Assembly: GCF_005484585.1 (NCBI RefSeq)
Contig: NZ_CP039435.1
Location: 1,674,001-1,738,000 of the forward strand
DNA from: Brevundimonas sp. SGAir0440
GTDB taxonomy: Bacteria; Pseudomonadota; Alphaproteobacteria; Caulobacterales; Caulobacteraceae
Direction of reading: 5' to 3'
DNA: 64,000 nt
Below are positions 26,878 through 35,964 of this stretch, piece after piece (the stretch's first letter is position 1; the number at the start of each line of letters is the position of its first letter). The position numbers and the translations under genes are program-made. The notes beneath the pieces were generated by a model. The model was not told the DNA's origin, searched no databases, and saw nothing but the letters and a program-made list of their open reading frames with translations.

Positions 26878-29160
26878 TTACGGCGCGGGGGTCAGGCCTT
26901 CGACGCGGACGGTCCAGCCTTCCTTTGGGAAACCGGGCGCGTGGCCGCTGGACCCGTCCCAACCCGACGCCATCAGACCGACGGCCATCAGCAGCGACCC
27001 GTTGGACGGGAAATAGGTCTCGGCTGCGCGGCGATAGCCCGGACCATCCGGATTGACCGCCATCGTCACGCCGCCGGCGCCGGCCGAGACGGGGACCAGT
27101 TCGTCGGCGTGTTCATCCAGGTGAACGCGAGGCGTCATGCCGGTCACGCCCCATTGATTGTTCTTCAGGTCGGCGAACAGCCAGTTCACCGCCTTGTCCG
27201 GTTCGCCAAGGCGAGCCGCCGTCATCGCCATCATCGGGAAGTCCCAGCCCCAGGTCTGACGGACGTCCCAGTTCTGCTCCACCGCTTCAAACGTGCGGCG
27301 CATGGCGGCTGGATCGATCCGCGCGCCCGGAATGAAGCCATAGGCCATCAGGAAGGAGGGATGGTCGCGGTTCTTGCACTGAGCCGCCGCTGCGTGTCGG
27401 CGACAGGCGTCGGACATGGCCGTCTCCCAGAAGTCCGGCACGCTCTCGACGGGCAGATACAGGCCGTCCTTCATCGGCGGCGGCGCGATCTTGGCTAGGG
27501 CCTGATCCCAGTCGGCGCGGCGGGCCTGACCCCTGCGTTCGCGCCATTGCTGCGCGGTTTCGAGAGCCCAGCGGAAATACTCGACTTCGAACGTCGGGTT
27601 CACAGTGGTCAGGGGATCATAGTTCTCCTGCGCCGGGATCATCGGCGTGCCCAGGTTCAGCCGGCCGTCGCGTTCGATAGGCCAGGTGGCCAAAAGATCG
27701 GCCGTGGCTTCGACCACCTCGCCGTATCGATCCAGCACGGCAGGATCCTTGTCGGCCCGCCAGACCAGTTCGGCCAAAAGGATTGGATGCGGCTGCTGCC
27801 ACATGATGAAGGGCGAGACCAGGCTGGGACTATTGCGACCCTCTGGCCCCCCCATCTTGGGCCACCAAGCGCCCTTGACCTGGTGACGGGCGGCCTCGGC
27901 GCGCGCGTTGTCCAGATTGCCGACGTACCAAGGCAGGCTGCGTTCAAGCATGTCGGGGTGGCCCCACATGGCCTGCCAGCCAGCGTGCCAGGGGTGCATT
28001 TCGAGGTGGAACTTGCCGTACCAGCTGTTGGAGAACAGGCCTTCTTCTTGCGGCGGCAGTTCGCCGGCGCCGTTCACCGCTGACAGGTACTGCGACAGGA
28101 CGACGCGACGTTCGAGTTCTGCCGCTCGCGGATCGGTAGAGCCCGTGAAATCAACGGCGCCGCCCTGGGTCCAGAAACTGTTCCAGTGTGCAGTCGTCGC
28201 CTGGACGCTGGCGGAGTAAGCAGGCGTCTTCTCAACGGGCTCTTGCTCACCGAAGCGGACCATGACGGTCAGCCTGTCGCGACCAGCAGCGCCCACGCGA
28301 AAGGCGTCGGGGCCGCTTTGTTCGATCTTACCGGATGCGGTGATGCCGGAATAATAGGTGGTGTCGTCCAGGGTGCGGCGAATATGGACGTCGCCTGTGT
28401 CGGAGGCGACGATGTTCAGGCTCTGGTCGCCATCGCGGTCGAACGTCGTCGGGTCTGGATTGATGGCGGGGTTCACGCCCGGATAGCGGACCTGGACGCC
28501 CAGGCCCTGAGAGGAAACGAGAGGCGAGGCGATCTCGACCATGACCATGTCCAAGGTCGGGTGGACGCGGGTCACGATCTCGACCGACTGGCCATCGTAG
28601 GTGAAGCGGCTGGTCAGGGCGCCGGACCACAAGTCTAGCGTCTGGTGCGTGCCTGCAATCTTTGCAAAGTCCAGCGCTGTGCCGTCGGCGAAGGTCAGGC
28701 CGATGCGACTAAGCGAGAACCGATGCGGATTGGCCCGCAGCCAGGTGTAGGCGGGTTGCGTCTCGGCCACGGACCACGACTTCATCCAGGCATAGGGCTG
28801 TTCGCCCCGGCCCGGCACGGGCACATCGATCAGGCCGTCCTGTTCCGTATAGCCGTTCGGATTAGGAAAGCTGTGCCAGGCCCATTGGGCCATGGTCAGC
28901 AGAGGCGCGAGTTCCGAATACTGCTCGGGAAAGGTTTGAAGCCCGGTGATGTCGGCGGTGAAGCCCAAGTCGCCGTTGCCCAGCATGATCGGGGCATGGC
29001 GATCGACGGCGGTCAGAGTCACGTTGTGGCGCGTGACCAGGGCGTGGCGGTCGATGGGAGACGCCGGCGCCAAGGCGGCGGTGGGTGCGACCGTTTCGGC
29101 GCAGGCGGTCGTGGAACTGGCTAACAGCGTGAAGGCGAGGAGGGCTGTGCGAAGACGCAT
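26878..29160 (-). CDS. Large exported glycosidase, (alpha/alpha)6-barrel type
   Basis: A 760-residue protein with an N-terminal signal (ALLAFTLLASSTTACA). An N-terminal beta domain starts RHNVTLTAVDRHAPIMLGNGDLGF, then a helical barrel contains HLEMHPWHAGWQAMWGHPDML, PFIMWQQPHPILLAELVWR and NWDVRQTWGWDFPMMAMTAAR. The layout resembles the six-hairpin glycosidases of the GH65/GH95 kind; I cannot assign a family. Between a lyase and L-rhamnose catabolic genes, an enzyme releasing rhamnose from rhamnogalacturonan fragments is a reasonable guess. ATG 29160 forms TGATG with the permease stop and has GGAGG upstream; GTG 29163 is an alternative. Confidence 0.72.
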   Translation of the reverse strand: MRLRTALLAFTLLASSTTACAETVAPTAALAPASPIDRHALVTRHNVTLTAVDRHAPIMLGNGDLGFTADITGLQTFPEQYSELAPLLTMAQWAWHSFPNPNGYTEQDGLIDVPVPGRGEQPYAWMKSWSVAETQPAYTWLRANPHRFSLSRIGLTFADGTALDFAKIAGTHQTLDLWSGALTSRFTYDGQSVEIVTRVHPTLDMVMVEIASPLVSSQGLGVQVRYPGVNPAINPDPTTFDRDGDQSLNIVASDTGDVHIRRTLDDTTYYSGITASGKIEQSGPDAFRVGAAGRDRLTVMVRFGEQEPVEKTPAYSASVQATTAHWNSFWTQGGAVDFTGSTDPRAAELERRVVLSQYLSAVNGAGELPPQEEGLFSNSWYGKFHLEMHPWHAGWQAMWGHPDMLERSLPWYVGNLDNARAEAARHQVKGAWWPKMGGPEGRNSPSLVSPFIMWQQPHPILLAELVWRADKDPAVLDRYGEVVEATADLLATWPIERDGRLNLGTPMIPAQENYDPLTTVNPTFEVEYFRWALETAQQWRERRGQARRADWDQALAKIAPPPMKDGLYLPVESVPDFWETAMSDACRRHAAAAQCKNRDHPSFLMAYGFIPGARIDPAAMRRTFEAVEQNWDVRQTWGWDFPMMAMTAARLGEPDKAVNWLFADLKNNQWGVTGMTPRVHLDEHADELVPVSAGAGGVTMAVNPDGPGYRRAAETYFPSNGSLLMAVGLMASGWDGSSGHAPGFPKEGWTVRVEGLTPAP

Positions 29161-30425
29161 CACTTCGCCTCCGCCTTCAGCCCCAGTCCCGCACCTTTCC
29201 AGCCGTACCAGGCGACGACGGCGAAGCAGGCGGCCGGCAGCAGGAAGGCGACATTGGCGCCGTAGAGGTCGGCGATCCTGCCCATGGGCCAGGGCAGCAG
29301 AACGCCGCCGCCGATCGCCATGACCATGAGGGACGAGGCCTTCTTGGTGCCGGCGCCCAGGCCGGCGGTACCCAGGGCGAAGATGGTCGCGAACATGGTG
29401 GACATGAAGAAGAAGACGGCCAGCAGGGCGATGGGCGAGACCTTGTCGATACCGGCGGCGACAATCAGCGTCAGCACGACATTGATGACGCCGTAGGCCG
29501 TCAGAAGCACGCGTGGCTTGATCTTCAACAGCAGGGCGGTGGCGAAGAAGCGCCCGACCAGATAGCCGATCGCCGCCAGCGACAGCATGAAGGCGCCCTG
29601 CTGCGACGTCAGACCCTGCCAGTTGTGCGTCACCAGATTGATGAAGTAGGCGCCGATGCCGACCTGGGCGCCGATATAAAGGGCTTGGGTAATCACGCCG
29701 GCGACGAAGTGCGGCTGCTTGGACAGGGGCAGGGCAGGGGCGTCGCCTTGCATCGCGCCGCCGTGGTCGGACAGGCCGGTCTCCGGCAAACGGGCGCGCC
29801 AGACGGCAAGGGCGAACAGGACCACGCCGACGGCGATCAGCCCGTAGACAATCTGGATCGACCGGGTCGCGCCGCCCAGGGCTTCGGTCGTCGTCGGGCT
29901 GAAAAAGACCGCGCCGCCGATCAGGGGACCGAAGAAGACGCCAAGCGCATTGAACGACTGGGCCAGGTTCAGCCGCTGTGAGGCCTTGGCCGGATCACCC
30001 AGGACGTTGACGTAGGTGTCCGCGCTGGTCTCGAGGATGCACAGACCGGCGGCAAGAACGAACATCGAGCCGACGAAGGGCAGGAAGGCGCCGGCGCCCG
30101 CGGCCGGGATGAACAAAAGGGCGCCGACGGCGGTGACCGCCAGGCCCGACACGATGCCGAACTTGTAGCCCCGCGCATGCAGCAGCATGCCTGCCGGAAT
30201 CGACAGCAGCAGATAGGCTCCGAAATAGGCGATCTGCAGCCAGGCGCTGTCAGCCTGGCTGATGCTCAGCGTCTCCTGGAAATGCTTGTTCAGCACGTCC
30301 AGCAGACCATAGGCCAGGCCCCAGATCAGGAAGCAAGCGATGGCGAAGGCCAGCGGGCCCTTCAGCGACCCGGCGGGCTTGGCCAAGCCCCCGGGTGGGT
30401 GGGCGGCGTCGGTCTCGATGACCAT
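29160..30425 (-). CDS. MFS sugar permease, FucP-like (probable L-rhamnose importer)
   Basis: A 421-residue, 12-helix transporter. FLIWGLAYGLLDVLNKHFQETL and ETSADTYVNVLGDPAKASQRLNLAQSFNALGVFFGPLIGG are hallmarks of the FucP family of sugar:proton symporters. Enterobacterial FucP imports L-fucose. The adjacent lactonase, dehydratase and dehydrogenases belong to the L-rhamnose pathway, so L-rhamnose is the expected cargo. It overlaps the glycosidase gene and follows the lactonase gene by 60 bp in the same operon. Confidence 0.88.
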   Translation of the reverse strand: MVIETDAAHPPGGLAKPAGSLKGPLAFAIACFLIWGLAYGLLDVLNKHFQETLSISQADSAWLQIAYFGAYLLLSIPAGMLLHARGYKFGIVSGLAVTAVGALLFIPAAGAGAFLPFVGSMFVLAAGLCILETSADTYVNVLGDPAKASQRLNLAQSFNALGVFFGPLIGGAVFFSPTTTEALGGATRSIQIVYGLIAVGVVLFALAVWRARLPETGLSDHGGAMQGDAPALPLSKQPHFVAGVITQALYIGAQVGIGAYFINLVTHNWQGLTSQQGAFMLSLAAIGYLVGRFFATALLLKIKPRVLLTAYGVINVVLTLIVAAGIDKVSPIALLAVFFFMSTMFATIFALGTAGLGAGTKKASSLMVMAIGGGVLLPWPMGRIADLYGANVAFLLPAACFAVVAWYGWKGAGLGLKAEAK

Positions 30426-30485
30426 GGGGGTACTCTCCTGGTGTTCCTCGGGCCTCGCCGTCTTGGTGCGGCTTTGGCGGATGGG

Positions 30486-31388
30486 TCAGATACGGTAGAT
30501 CGCCTCGGCATTGGCGGCGAACAGGCGGTCGCGTTCGTCGGCCGAGAAGTCGGCCGTGATCGCGTCGAAGGTGGAATAGAAGGCGTCGAAGGTTCCGTGG
30601 ACGCTTTCGACGGGAAAGTCCGAGGCGAACATGGCGCGCTCGGTGCCGAAGGCGTCGATGCATTCGAGGACGGTCGGGCGGATGCTGTCGGGCGTCCAGG
30701 CACGGTCGGTGATTCCCAGGCCCGAGATCTTGATCGAGACCTGCGGCTGGGCGGCGAGCAGGCGCAGACCTGTGCGCCACCGCTCCATCCCCGCCGCGTT
30801 CCGGTCGGTCGGCAGGCCGGCGTGGTTGACGATCATGGGTATGTCGGGGTGGCTCGCGGCGATGATGGCGGCGGTCGCCATCTGTGCCGGATAGAGCTGG
30901 AGGTCGAACGACAGCCCATAAGGCGCCAGCTTGGCGAAGCCCTCGACCCATTTCGGATCACGCAACAGATCGCGGTCGGTGTAGGTCTTCAACGGATCCT
31001 CGTGCCAGCAGACGATCTGGCGCACGCCGCGGACGTTCGGCCGGGCGGCGTGGGCCTCCAGCAGGGCGTCCAGATCGGGATCCAGCATATCGGCGCCGGC
31101 GACGATGGCGTGTGGGTAGCCGGTGTCATCAGCGATCGACTGCAGCCAGTCGGTCTCGGCCAGCTGCTTGCCCACAGGCTGGCCGGCCTCGACGTGAACG
31201 ATCTTGTCCACGCGCCAGCCCGCCGTGTCCGCCAGGTAGTCGTCCAGCAGATAGTTTGCGTTGGCGATGGGCGACATGTCTCCCGCCGGATTGTTCGGCA
31301 GGGGGGCGTCCTGAAGCCAGCCATAGCGCGCACGCGACAGGTCCCACAGGTGGACGTGCCCGTCGACGATGCGAAGGTCCGAAGCCAC
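30486..31388 (-). CDS. Amidohydrolase, probable L-rhamnono-gamma-lactonase
   Basis: A 300-residue TIM-barrel hydrolase of the amidohydrolase-2 family. IVDGHVHLWDL gives the HxH metal site at the first strand, IVCWHEDPLK and IVNHAGLP give later His ligands, and MFASDFPVE gives the terminal Asp. The family includes sugar lactonases; with a rhamnose dehydrogenase and rhamnonate dehydratase nearby, it should hydrolyse L-rhamnono-1,4-lactone to L-rhamnonate. It lies 9 bp after the SDR gene in the operon. Confidence 0.85.
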   Translation of the reverse strand: MASDLRIVDGHVHLWDLSRARYGWLQDAPLPNNPAGDMSPIANANYLLDDYLADTAGWRVDKIVHVEAGQPVGKQLAETDWLQSIADDTGYPHAIVAGADMLDPDLDALLEAHAARPNVRGVRQIVCWHEDPLKTYTDRDLLRDPKWVEGFAKLAPYGLSFDLQLYPAQMATAAIIAASHPDIPMIVNHAGLPTDRNAAGMERWRTGLRLLAAQPQVSIKISGLGITDRAWTPDSIRPTVLECIDAFGTERAMFASDFPVESVHGTFDAFYSTFDAITADFSADERDRLFAANAEAIYRI

Positions 31389-31397
31389 GCGTGCGTC

Positions 31398-32150
31398 CTA
31401 ATAGGTCGTTCTGCCGCCCGACGTGTCGAACGTCGAAGCGGTGGTGAAGCTGCACTCTTCGGAGGCCATGAAGCAGACCATGGCGGCGCTCTCCTCGACC
31501 TCGCCCAGGCGTCCCATGGGGATCTTGGAGCGCATGTAGTCGACCTGGCTCTGGGGCAGCTGCACCAGGATCGGGCTTTCGAAGGTGGCGGGGGTCAGGC
31601 TGTTGGCGACGACGCCCTTGCCGGCCAGTTCCTTACCCAGCGACTTGGTAAAGCCGATCACACCGGCCTTGGAAGCGGAATAGGCTGAGGCATTGGGGTT
31701 GCCTTCCTTGCCCGCGACCGAGGCCACATTGACGATCCGGCCGTAACCGTTGGCCAGCATGAAGGGCACGATGGCGCGCGAGCAGTAGAAGACGCCGTTC
31801 AGATTGATGTCGACGACCCGCTTCCAGCTGTCGATCGGAAACTCCTGCACCGGGACGGTGGCGCCGGTGATGCCGGCCGAGGCGACCAGGATGTCGATTC
31901 GGCCCTCCAGCACCTGGGCCGAGGTCTCCGCGGCGGCGGCGACGGCGTCGGGGTCGGCGACGTCCAGGGCCATCACATGGGCGGCCCCCACCTCGGCGGC
32001 GGCGGCCGTCAGCGCCTCGGCGTTGAGGTCCCACAGCACGACCTTGCCGCCCTCGGCGACGATGCGGGCGGCGGCGGCCTTGCCGAGGCCAGAGGCGCCG
32101 CCGGTGACGACGGCGGTGCGGCCCGCGAAACGGCCCTGATAGGCGCTCAT
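31398..32150 (-). CDS. SDR oxidoreductase, probable 2-keto-3-deoxy-L-rhamnonate 4-dehydrogenase
   Basis: A 250-residue short-chain dehydrogenase: NAD site TGGASGLGKAAA, NAG-equivalent VASAGITG, active-site Ser and YSASK. The C-terminus FDTSGGRTTY is the form seen in the rhamnose/fucose pathway enzymes rather than generic SDRs. It would oxidise 2-keto-3-deoxy-L-rhamnonate to the 2,4-diketo acid. The start at 32150 overlaps the upstream stop as ATGA; an in-frame GTG at 32159 is less likely. The next gene downstream is the lactonase, 9 bp away. Confidence 0.85.
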   Translation of the reverse strand: MSAYQGRFAGRTAVVTGGASGLGKAAAARIVAEGGKVVLWDLNAEALTAAAAEVGAAHVMALDVADPDAVAAAAETSAQVLEGRIDILVASAGITGATVPVQEFPIDSWKRVVDINLNGVFYCSRAIVPFMLANGYGRIVNVASVAGKEGNPNASAYSASKAGVIGFTKSLGKELAGKGVVANSLTPATFESPILVQLPQSQVDYMRSKIPMGRLGEVEESAAMVCFMASEECSFTTASTFDTSGGRTTY

Positions 32151-32995
32151 CGGGTCCACTCCACGAAGGTCTGACCCTGTTCACCCAGCTTCTGGATGCC
32201 CAGACGGACCGTGTCGCCAGCCTTGAGATAGAGCGGCGGCTTCTGGCCCAGACCCACGCCGGGCGGGGTGCCGGTGGTGATCAGATCGCCGGGCTCCAGC
32301 GTCATGAACTCCGACAGATACGACACGATTTCGGCGACCCCGAAGATCATGGTCCGGGTGTTCCCGGTCTGCATCCGCTTGCCGTTCAGATCCAGCCACA
32401 TGTCCAGGTTCTGCACGTCGCCGACCTCGTCGGTGGTGACGATCCAGGGGCCGACGGGGCCGAAGGTGTCGCAGCCCTTGCCCTTGTCCCAAGTGCCGCC
32501 CCGCTCGGTCTGATAGGCGCGCTCGGACACGTCGTTGATCAGCACGTAGCCGGCGACGTGATCCAGGGCCTCGGCCTTGGAGACGTAAGAGGCGGGCTTG
32601 CCGATGACGATGCCCAGCTCGACCTCCCAGTCGGTCTTTTCCGAGCCGCGCGGGATGACCACGTCGTCGTTCGGTCCGTTCAGACAGGTGATGGCCTTGG
32701 TGAACAGAACCGGCTCGGCCGGGATCGGCAGGTTCGATTCCGCCGCGTGGTCGGCGAAGTTCAGGCCGATGGCCAGGAACTTGCGCACGCCGGCGATCGG
32801 CACGCCATAGCGCGGCTGGCCCTCGACCAGGGGCAGGGTGGTCGGGTCGATGGCCTTCAGTGCCTCAAGCGCCGGGCCATGCAGTTGGTCGGGCGTGATG
32901 TCGGAGATAGCGCCCGACAGATCGCGGATGCGCCCCTCGGCGTCCAGCGTGCCCGGCTTTTCCTGGCCCTTGGGGCCGTAACGCAGCAATTTCAT
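32147..32995 (-). CDS. Fumarylacetoacetate hydrolase family protein, probable 2,4-diketo-3-deoxy-L-rhamnonate hydrolase
   Basis: A 282-residue FAH-fold enzyme. FADHAAESNLPIPAEPVLFTKAITCLNGPNDDVVIPRGSEKTDWEVELGIVIGK contains the metal-binding ExE/Asp cluster, and DLITTGTPPGVGLGQKPP is the family's C-terminal signature. In the oxidative L-rhamnose pathway this enzyme splits the diketo acid into pyruvate and L-lactate. It lies between rhmD (30 bp upstream) and the 4-dehydrogenase (4-bp overlap), so position and family both support the role. Confidence 0.88.
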   Translation of the reverse strand: MKLLRYGPKGQEKPGTLDAEGRIRDLSGAISDITPDQLHGPALEALKAIDPTTLPLVEGQPRYGVPIAGVRKFLAIGLNFADHAAESNLPIPAEPVLFTKAITCLNGPNDDVVIPRGSEKTDWEVELGIVIGKPASYVSKAEALDHVAGYVLINDVSERAYQTERGGTWDKGKGCDTFGPVGPWIVTTDEVGDVQNLDMWLDLNGKRMQTGNTRTMIFGVAEIVSYLSEFMTLEPGDLITTGTPPGVGLGQKPPLYLKAGDTVRLGIQKLGEQGQTFVEWTR

Positions 32996-33025
32996 AGTGG
33001 CGGAGAAGCTTTCGTCTTGGCGAAG

Positions 33026-34222
33026 TTAAGGTCGCGCGTACGGGCGATGCAGATCGATGTCGGGGTTCAGTTCGACGCCGAAGCCGGGGGTTTCTGGAAC
33101 CTTCAGGCGGCCGTTTACGGGGACGGGTTCGCCGATCAGTTGCGGATGGAACATCGGCACGACCTCGTCGGCGCCGGGGGCCATCATAAGGAACTCCGCG
33201 AACGGGCTGTTATGGCGCGTCACCACGAAGTGGTAGGAATAGACCGACGAGCCGTGAGGGATCATCAGCACGCCCTTCGCGTCCGCCAAGGCCGAAATCT
33301 TCTGCAGTTCGGTGACGCCGCCGCACCAGCCCACGTCCGGCTGGATGATGTCGCAGCATTCCATTTCCAGCAGCATGCGGAAGCCCCAGCGGGTGGCCTC
33401 ATGCTCGCCGGTCGTGACCAGCATTCCCTTGGGGGCGTTCTTCTTCAGCGCCTGATAGCCCCAGTAGTCGTCGGGGCTAAGCGCCTCCTCGATCCACTTC
33501 AGACCCAGCTTGTGGGCTTCGTGGGCCAGACGTGTGGCGTAGTTGAGGTCCAGCGCCATCCAGCAGTCGAACATCAGCCAGAAATCGTCGCCGCAGGCGT
33601 TCCGCATGGCTTCGAGTTCAGCGATGTTCTTGTGCAGGCCTTCTTCGCCCTCGGCCGGGCCATGGTGCAGAGGCATCTTGCCGCCGATGAAGCCCAGTTC
33701 CTTGGCTTTGTCGGGTCGCGCGCCGGTGGCGTAGAAGGTCAGTTCGTCGCGCACCGCGCCGCCCAGCATGGCGAATACCGGCTCCTGACGCAGACGACCT
33801 AACAGATCCCACAGCGCCAAGTCGACGCCGGAGATGGCGTTTACCACCAAGCCTTTGCGGCCATAATACTGGGTCGAGAAATACATCTGGTCCCAGATCT
33901 TCTCGACCTCGGACGGATCGCGCCCTTCGAGGAAGCGGGCCAGGTGTTTCTCGACGATATAGGCCGCCGGTTCGCCACCTGTCGTGACTGCAAAGCCGAC
34001 GACGCCGTTCTCGGCTTCGATCTCGACCACCAGGGTGCCCAGGACATTGATGCCAAAGCTGCGGCGGCTCTGGCGATACTCGGGATATCTCGCCATCGGC
34101 GTGGCGATGTGGTCGTCGATCCAGTGGCCGTCGCCCTGATCGTGATAGTCGGCGCCGCCGCCGGTTCCGTCGTTTTTCACGACGAAGGCGCGGACGTGTT
34201 TGATGCGAGGCAGGCGGCTCAT
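33026..34222 (-). CDS. rhmD: L-rhamnonate dehydratase
   Basis: A 398-residue enolase-superfamily enzyme closely resembling E. coli RhmD throughout. Shared features include [81 protein letters not shown] and a final GFGVELNPD. It dehydrates L-rhamnonate to 2-keto-3-deoxy-L-rhamnonate using Mg2+. It is the first gene of the seven-gene minus-strand operon that ends with the PL22 lyase at 25397. A 19-bp palindrome sits 7 bp upstream of its ATG, over the ribosome-binding region. It is divergent from the iclR gene. Confidence 0.96.
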   Translation of the reverse strand: MSRLPRIKHVRAFVVKNDGTGGGADYHDQGDGHWIDDHIATPMARYPEYRQSRRSFGINVLGTLVVEIEAENGVVGFAVTTGGEPAAYIVEKHLARFLEGRDPSEVEKIWDQMYFSTQYYGRKGLVVNAISGVDLALWDLLGRLRQEPVFAMLGGAVRDELTFYATGARPDKAKELGFIGGKMPLHHGPAEGEEGLHKNIAELEAMRNACGDDFWLMFDCWMALDLNYATRLAHEAHKLGLKWIEEALSPDDYWGYQALKKNAPKGMLVTTGEHEATRWGFRMLLEMECCDIIQPDVGWCGGVTELQKISALADAKGVLMIPHGSSVYSYHFVVTRHNSPFAEFLMMAPGADEVVPMFHPQLIGEPVPVNGRLKVPETPGFGVELNPDIDLHRPYARP

Positions 34223-34228
34223 GGCATA

Positions 34229-34247
34229 ATCACCAAAGACTGGTGAT
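34229..34247. promoter_or_regulatory. Palindrome at the rhmD start (candidate IclR operator)
   Basis: ATCACCA, five bases, TGGTGAT: a perfect 7-bp inverted repeat beginning 7 bp upstream of the rhmD ATG. It lies in the intergenic region shared with the divergent iclR gene. It could be a DNA operator or, as RNA, a hairpin covering the GGTGAT ribosome-binding site. Confidence 0.5.
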
Positions 34248-34338
34248 CCGCTCCCATAATGCGGGATTTCACTGGCTTTCCTCCGTGCGTCACGTCAATG
34301 TCCCCCGTGTAGCCCCAAACGACTTGCGCGTTTTGCTA

Positions 34339-34351
34339 CATTCTGAGAATG
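34339..34351. promoter_or_regulatory. Palindrome CATTCTGAGAATG before iclR
   Basis: A perfect 6-1-6 inverted repeat ending 11 bp before the chosen iclR ATG. It is a candidate autoregulatory operator, unlike the repeat at rhmD and unlike the LacI sites. Confidence 0.4.
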
Positions 34352-34362
34352 AGGATTACGAA

Positions 34363-35169
34363 ATGGGACGATCGGCGTCAATCAAGACCGTGCAGGTTGA
34401 TGGGGAAGAAGAGGCGGGGGCCAAGGCGTCCGGCAGCCAGACCCTGCTGCGCGGTCTGGACGTCATCGACGCCCTGATCGACGGCGCCCTGCCGCTGGCT
34501 GAACTGTCGGAAAAGCTGGAGCTGACGCGCAGCACGACCCACCGTCTGGCCTCGGCGCTGGTCGAGCGTCGCTTGCTGTCGTTCCGCCCGCGCGAGGGCT
34601 ATTCCCTCGGCCCCAAACTGCTGGAACTGGGCCACGCCGCCAGCCAGCAGATGCATCTGCCGCGCGTGGCCCGGCCTTGGCTGGAGCAACTGTCGGCCCA
34701 GACGGACGACACGGTGCACCTCGGCGTGCTGGACGGCCGCCATGCGCTCTATCTGGACAAGGTCGCCGGCCGGCGTCGCATCAACATCGGCTCGCGTCTG
34801 GGCGAGCGGCACCCCATTGCCTCGACAGGGCTGGGCAAGGCGCTGATTCTGGACAAGACCGAGCCGGAATGGATCGACTTCTACGCCGAGCCGGGTGCCG
34901 CCTTCGACTCGTCGGCCCGCGCAGTCTGGCTTGAGCGGATGCATGGCTACGCCCGGAAGGGCTACGCTTTCGATCTGGAAGAGAATGAGGATCAGATCCG
35001 CTGCGTCGCCGCTCCGATCCGGTCGGTGAACGGACAGATCGTCGCCGCCCTGAGCGTTTCCTCGGCCGCGCAATACATGTCCGATGCGCGGATGGCCGAA
35101 CTGACCAAGACCGTCACCGACGCCGCCAACGCCATCAGCGCCGACCTCGGTTGGTCGCCCAAATCCTGA
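34363..35169 (+). CDS. IclR family transcriptional regulator of the rhamnose genes
   Basis: A 268-residue protein with an N-terminal winged helix (QTLLRGLDVIDALIDGALPLAELSEKLELTRSTTHRLASALVERRLL, about residues 27-75) and a C-terminal effector domain (HLGVLDGRHALYLDKVAGRRRINIGSRLGERHPIASTGLGKALI). It is divergent from rhmD and co-directional with the rhamnose dehydrogenase and lactate dehydrogenase genes, so it probably controls both arms in response to a pathway intermediate. The ATG at 34363 has GAGGA upstream; an ORF opening at 34243 would cross both palindromes and is rejected. Confidence 0.9.
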   Translation: MGRSASIKTVQVDGEEEAGAKASGSQTLLRGLDVIDALIDGALPLAELSEKLELTRSTTHRLASALVERRLLSFRPREGYSLGPKLLELGHAASQQMHLPRVARPWLEQLSAQTDDTVHLGVLDGRHALYLDKVAGRRRINIGSRLGERHPIASTGLGKALILDKTEPEWIDFYAEPGAAFDSSARAVWLERMHGYARKGYAFDLEENEDQIRCVAAPIRSVNGQIVAALSVSSAAQYMSDARMAELTKTVTDAANAISADLGWSPKS

Positions 35170-35193
35170 AACCGATCTACCGCCGGAGCCCGC

Positions 35194-35955
35194 ATGCTGC
35201 TTGAAAACAAGGTCGTCCTGATCACGGGCGCATCGCGGGGCATCGGGCGGGCGACGGCGATCGAGGCCGCGCGTCAAGGGGCGGATGTCGCCCTGAACAC
35301 CTTCCGAGACGAGGCAGCCGCCACCGAGGTGGTTGCCGAGATCGAGGCGCTGGGCCGCCGGGCCATCGCCGTCGACGGCGACGTGGCCCAGCCCGAGAGC
35401 GCTACAGCCTTCGTCGCCGCCGCCGTTCAGGCGCTGGGCCGGGTGGACGTCTTTGTCTCGAACGCCGGCATCTGTCCCTTCCACGCCTTCCTCGACATGC
35501 CAGTCGAGATCCTGCGCCGGACGATGGAGGTCAATCTGCACGGCGCCTATTACATGGTGCAGGCCGCCGCCAATCAGATGGTCAAGCAGGGGGAGGGCGG
35601 CGCCGTCGTCGCCATCAGCTCGATCTCGGCCCTGGTCGGCGGCGAGATGCAGACCCATTACACCCCAACCAAGGCCGGGGTGCACAGCCTGATGCAGTCC
35701 TGCGCTGTCGCCCTGGGCCGCCACGGCATCCGCTGCAACTCCGTCCTGCCGGGCACCATCGCCACCGACATCAACAAGGACGACCTCGCCGATCCGCAGA
35801 AGCGCGAATATATGGAAGGGCGCATTCCGCTGGGGCGTCTGGGCCGGCCCGAGGACATCGCTTCGGTCGTCGCCTTCCTGGCCTCGGACATGGCGGGCTA
35901 TATGTCCGGCGCGGCGCTGCTGGTGGACGGCGGCGCCTTCGCCAACTTCCAGTAG
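35194..35955 (+). CDS. L-rhamnose 1-dehydrogenase (SDR family)
   Basis: A 253-residue SDR: TGASRGIGRA at the nucleotide site, NAGICPFHAFLDMP, ISSISALVGG, and YTPTKAG with the catalytic Tyr/Lys. CNSVLPGTIATDINKDDL and the segment ICPFH-FLDMP closely parallel characterised L-rhamnose 1-dehydrogenase from Azotobacter. It oxidises L-rhamnose to the 1,4-lactone, feeding the lactonase at 30486-31388. GGAG is 6 nt before the ATG. It is 24 bp after iclR and 9 bp before lldD. Confidence 0.9.
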   Translation: MLLENKVVLITGASRGIGRATAIEAARQGADVALNTFRDEAAATEVVAEIEALGRRAIAVDGDVAQPESATAFVAAAVQALGRVDVFVSNAGICPFHAFLDMPVEILRRTMEVNLHGAYYMVQAAANQMVKQGEGGAVVAISSISALVGGEMQTHYTPTKAGVHSLMQSCAVALGRHGIRCNSVLPGTIATDINKDDLADPQKREYMEGRIPLGRLGRPEDIASVVAFLASDMAGYMSGAALLVDGGAFANFQ

Positions 35956-35964
35956 GATGAGCGC

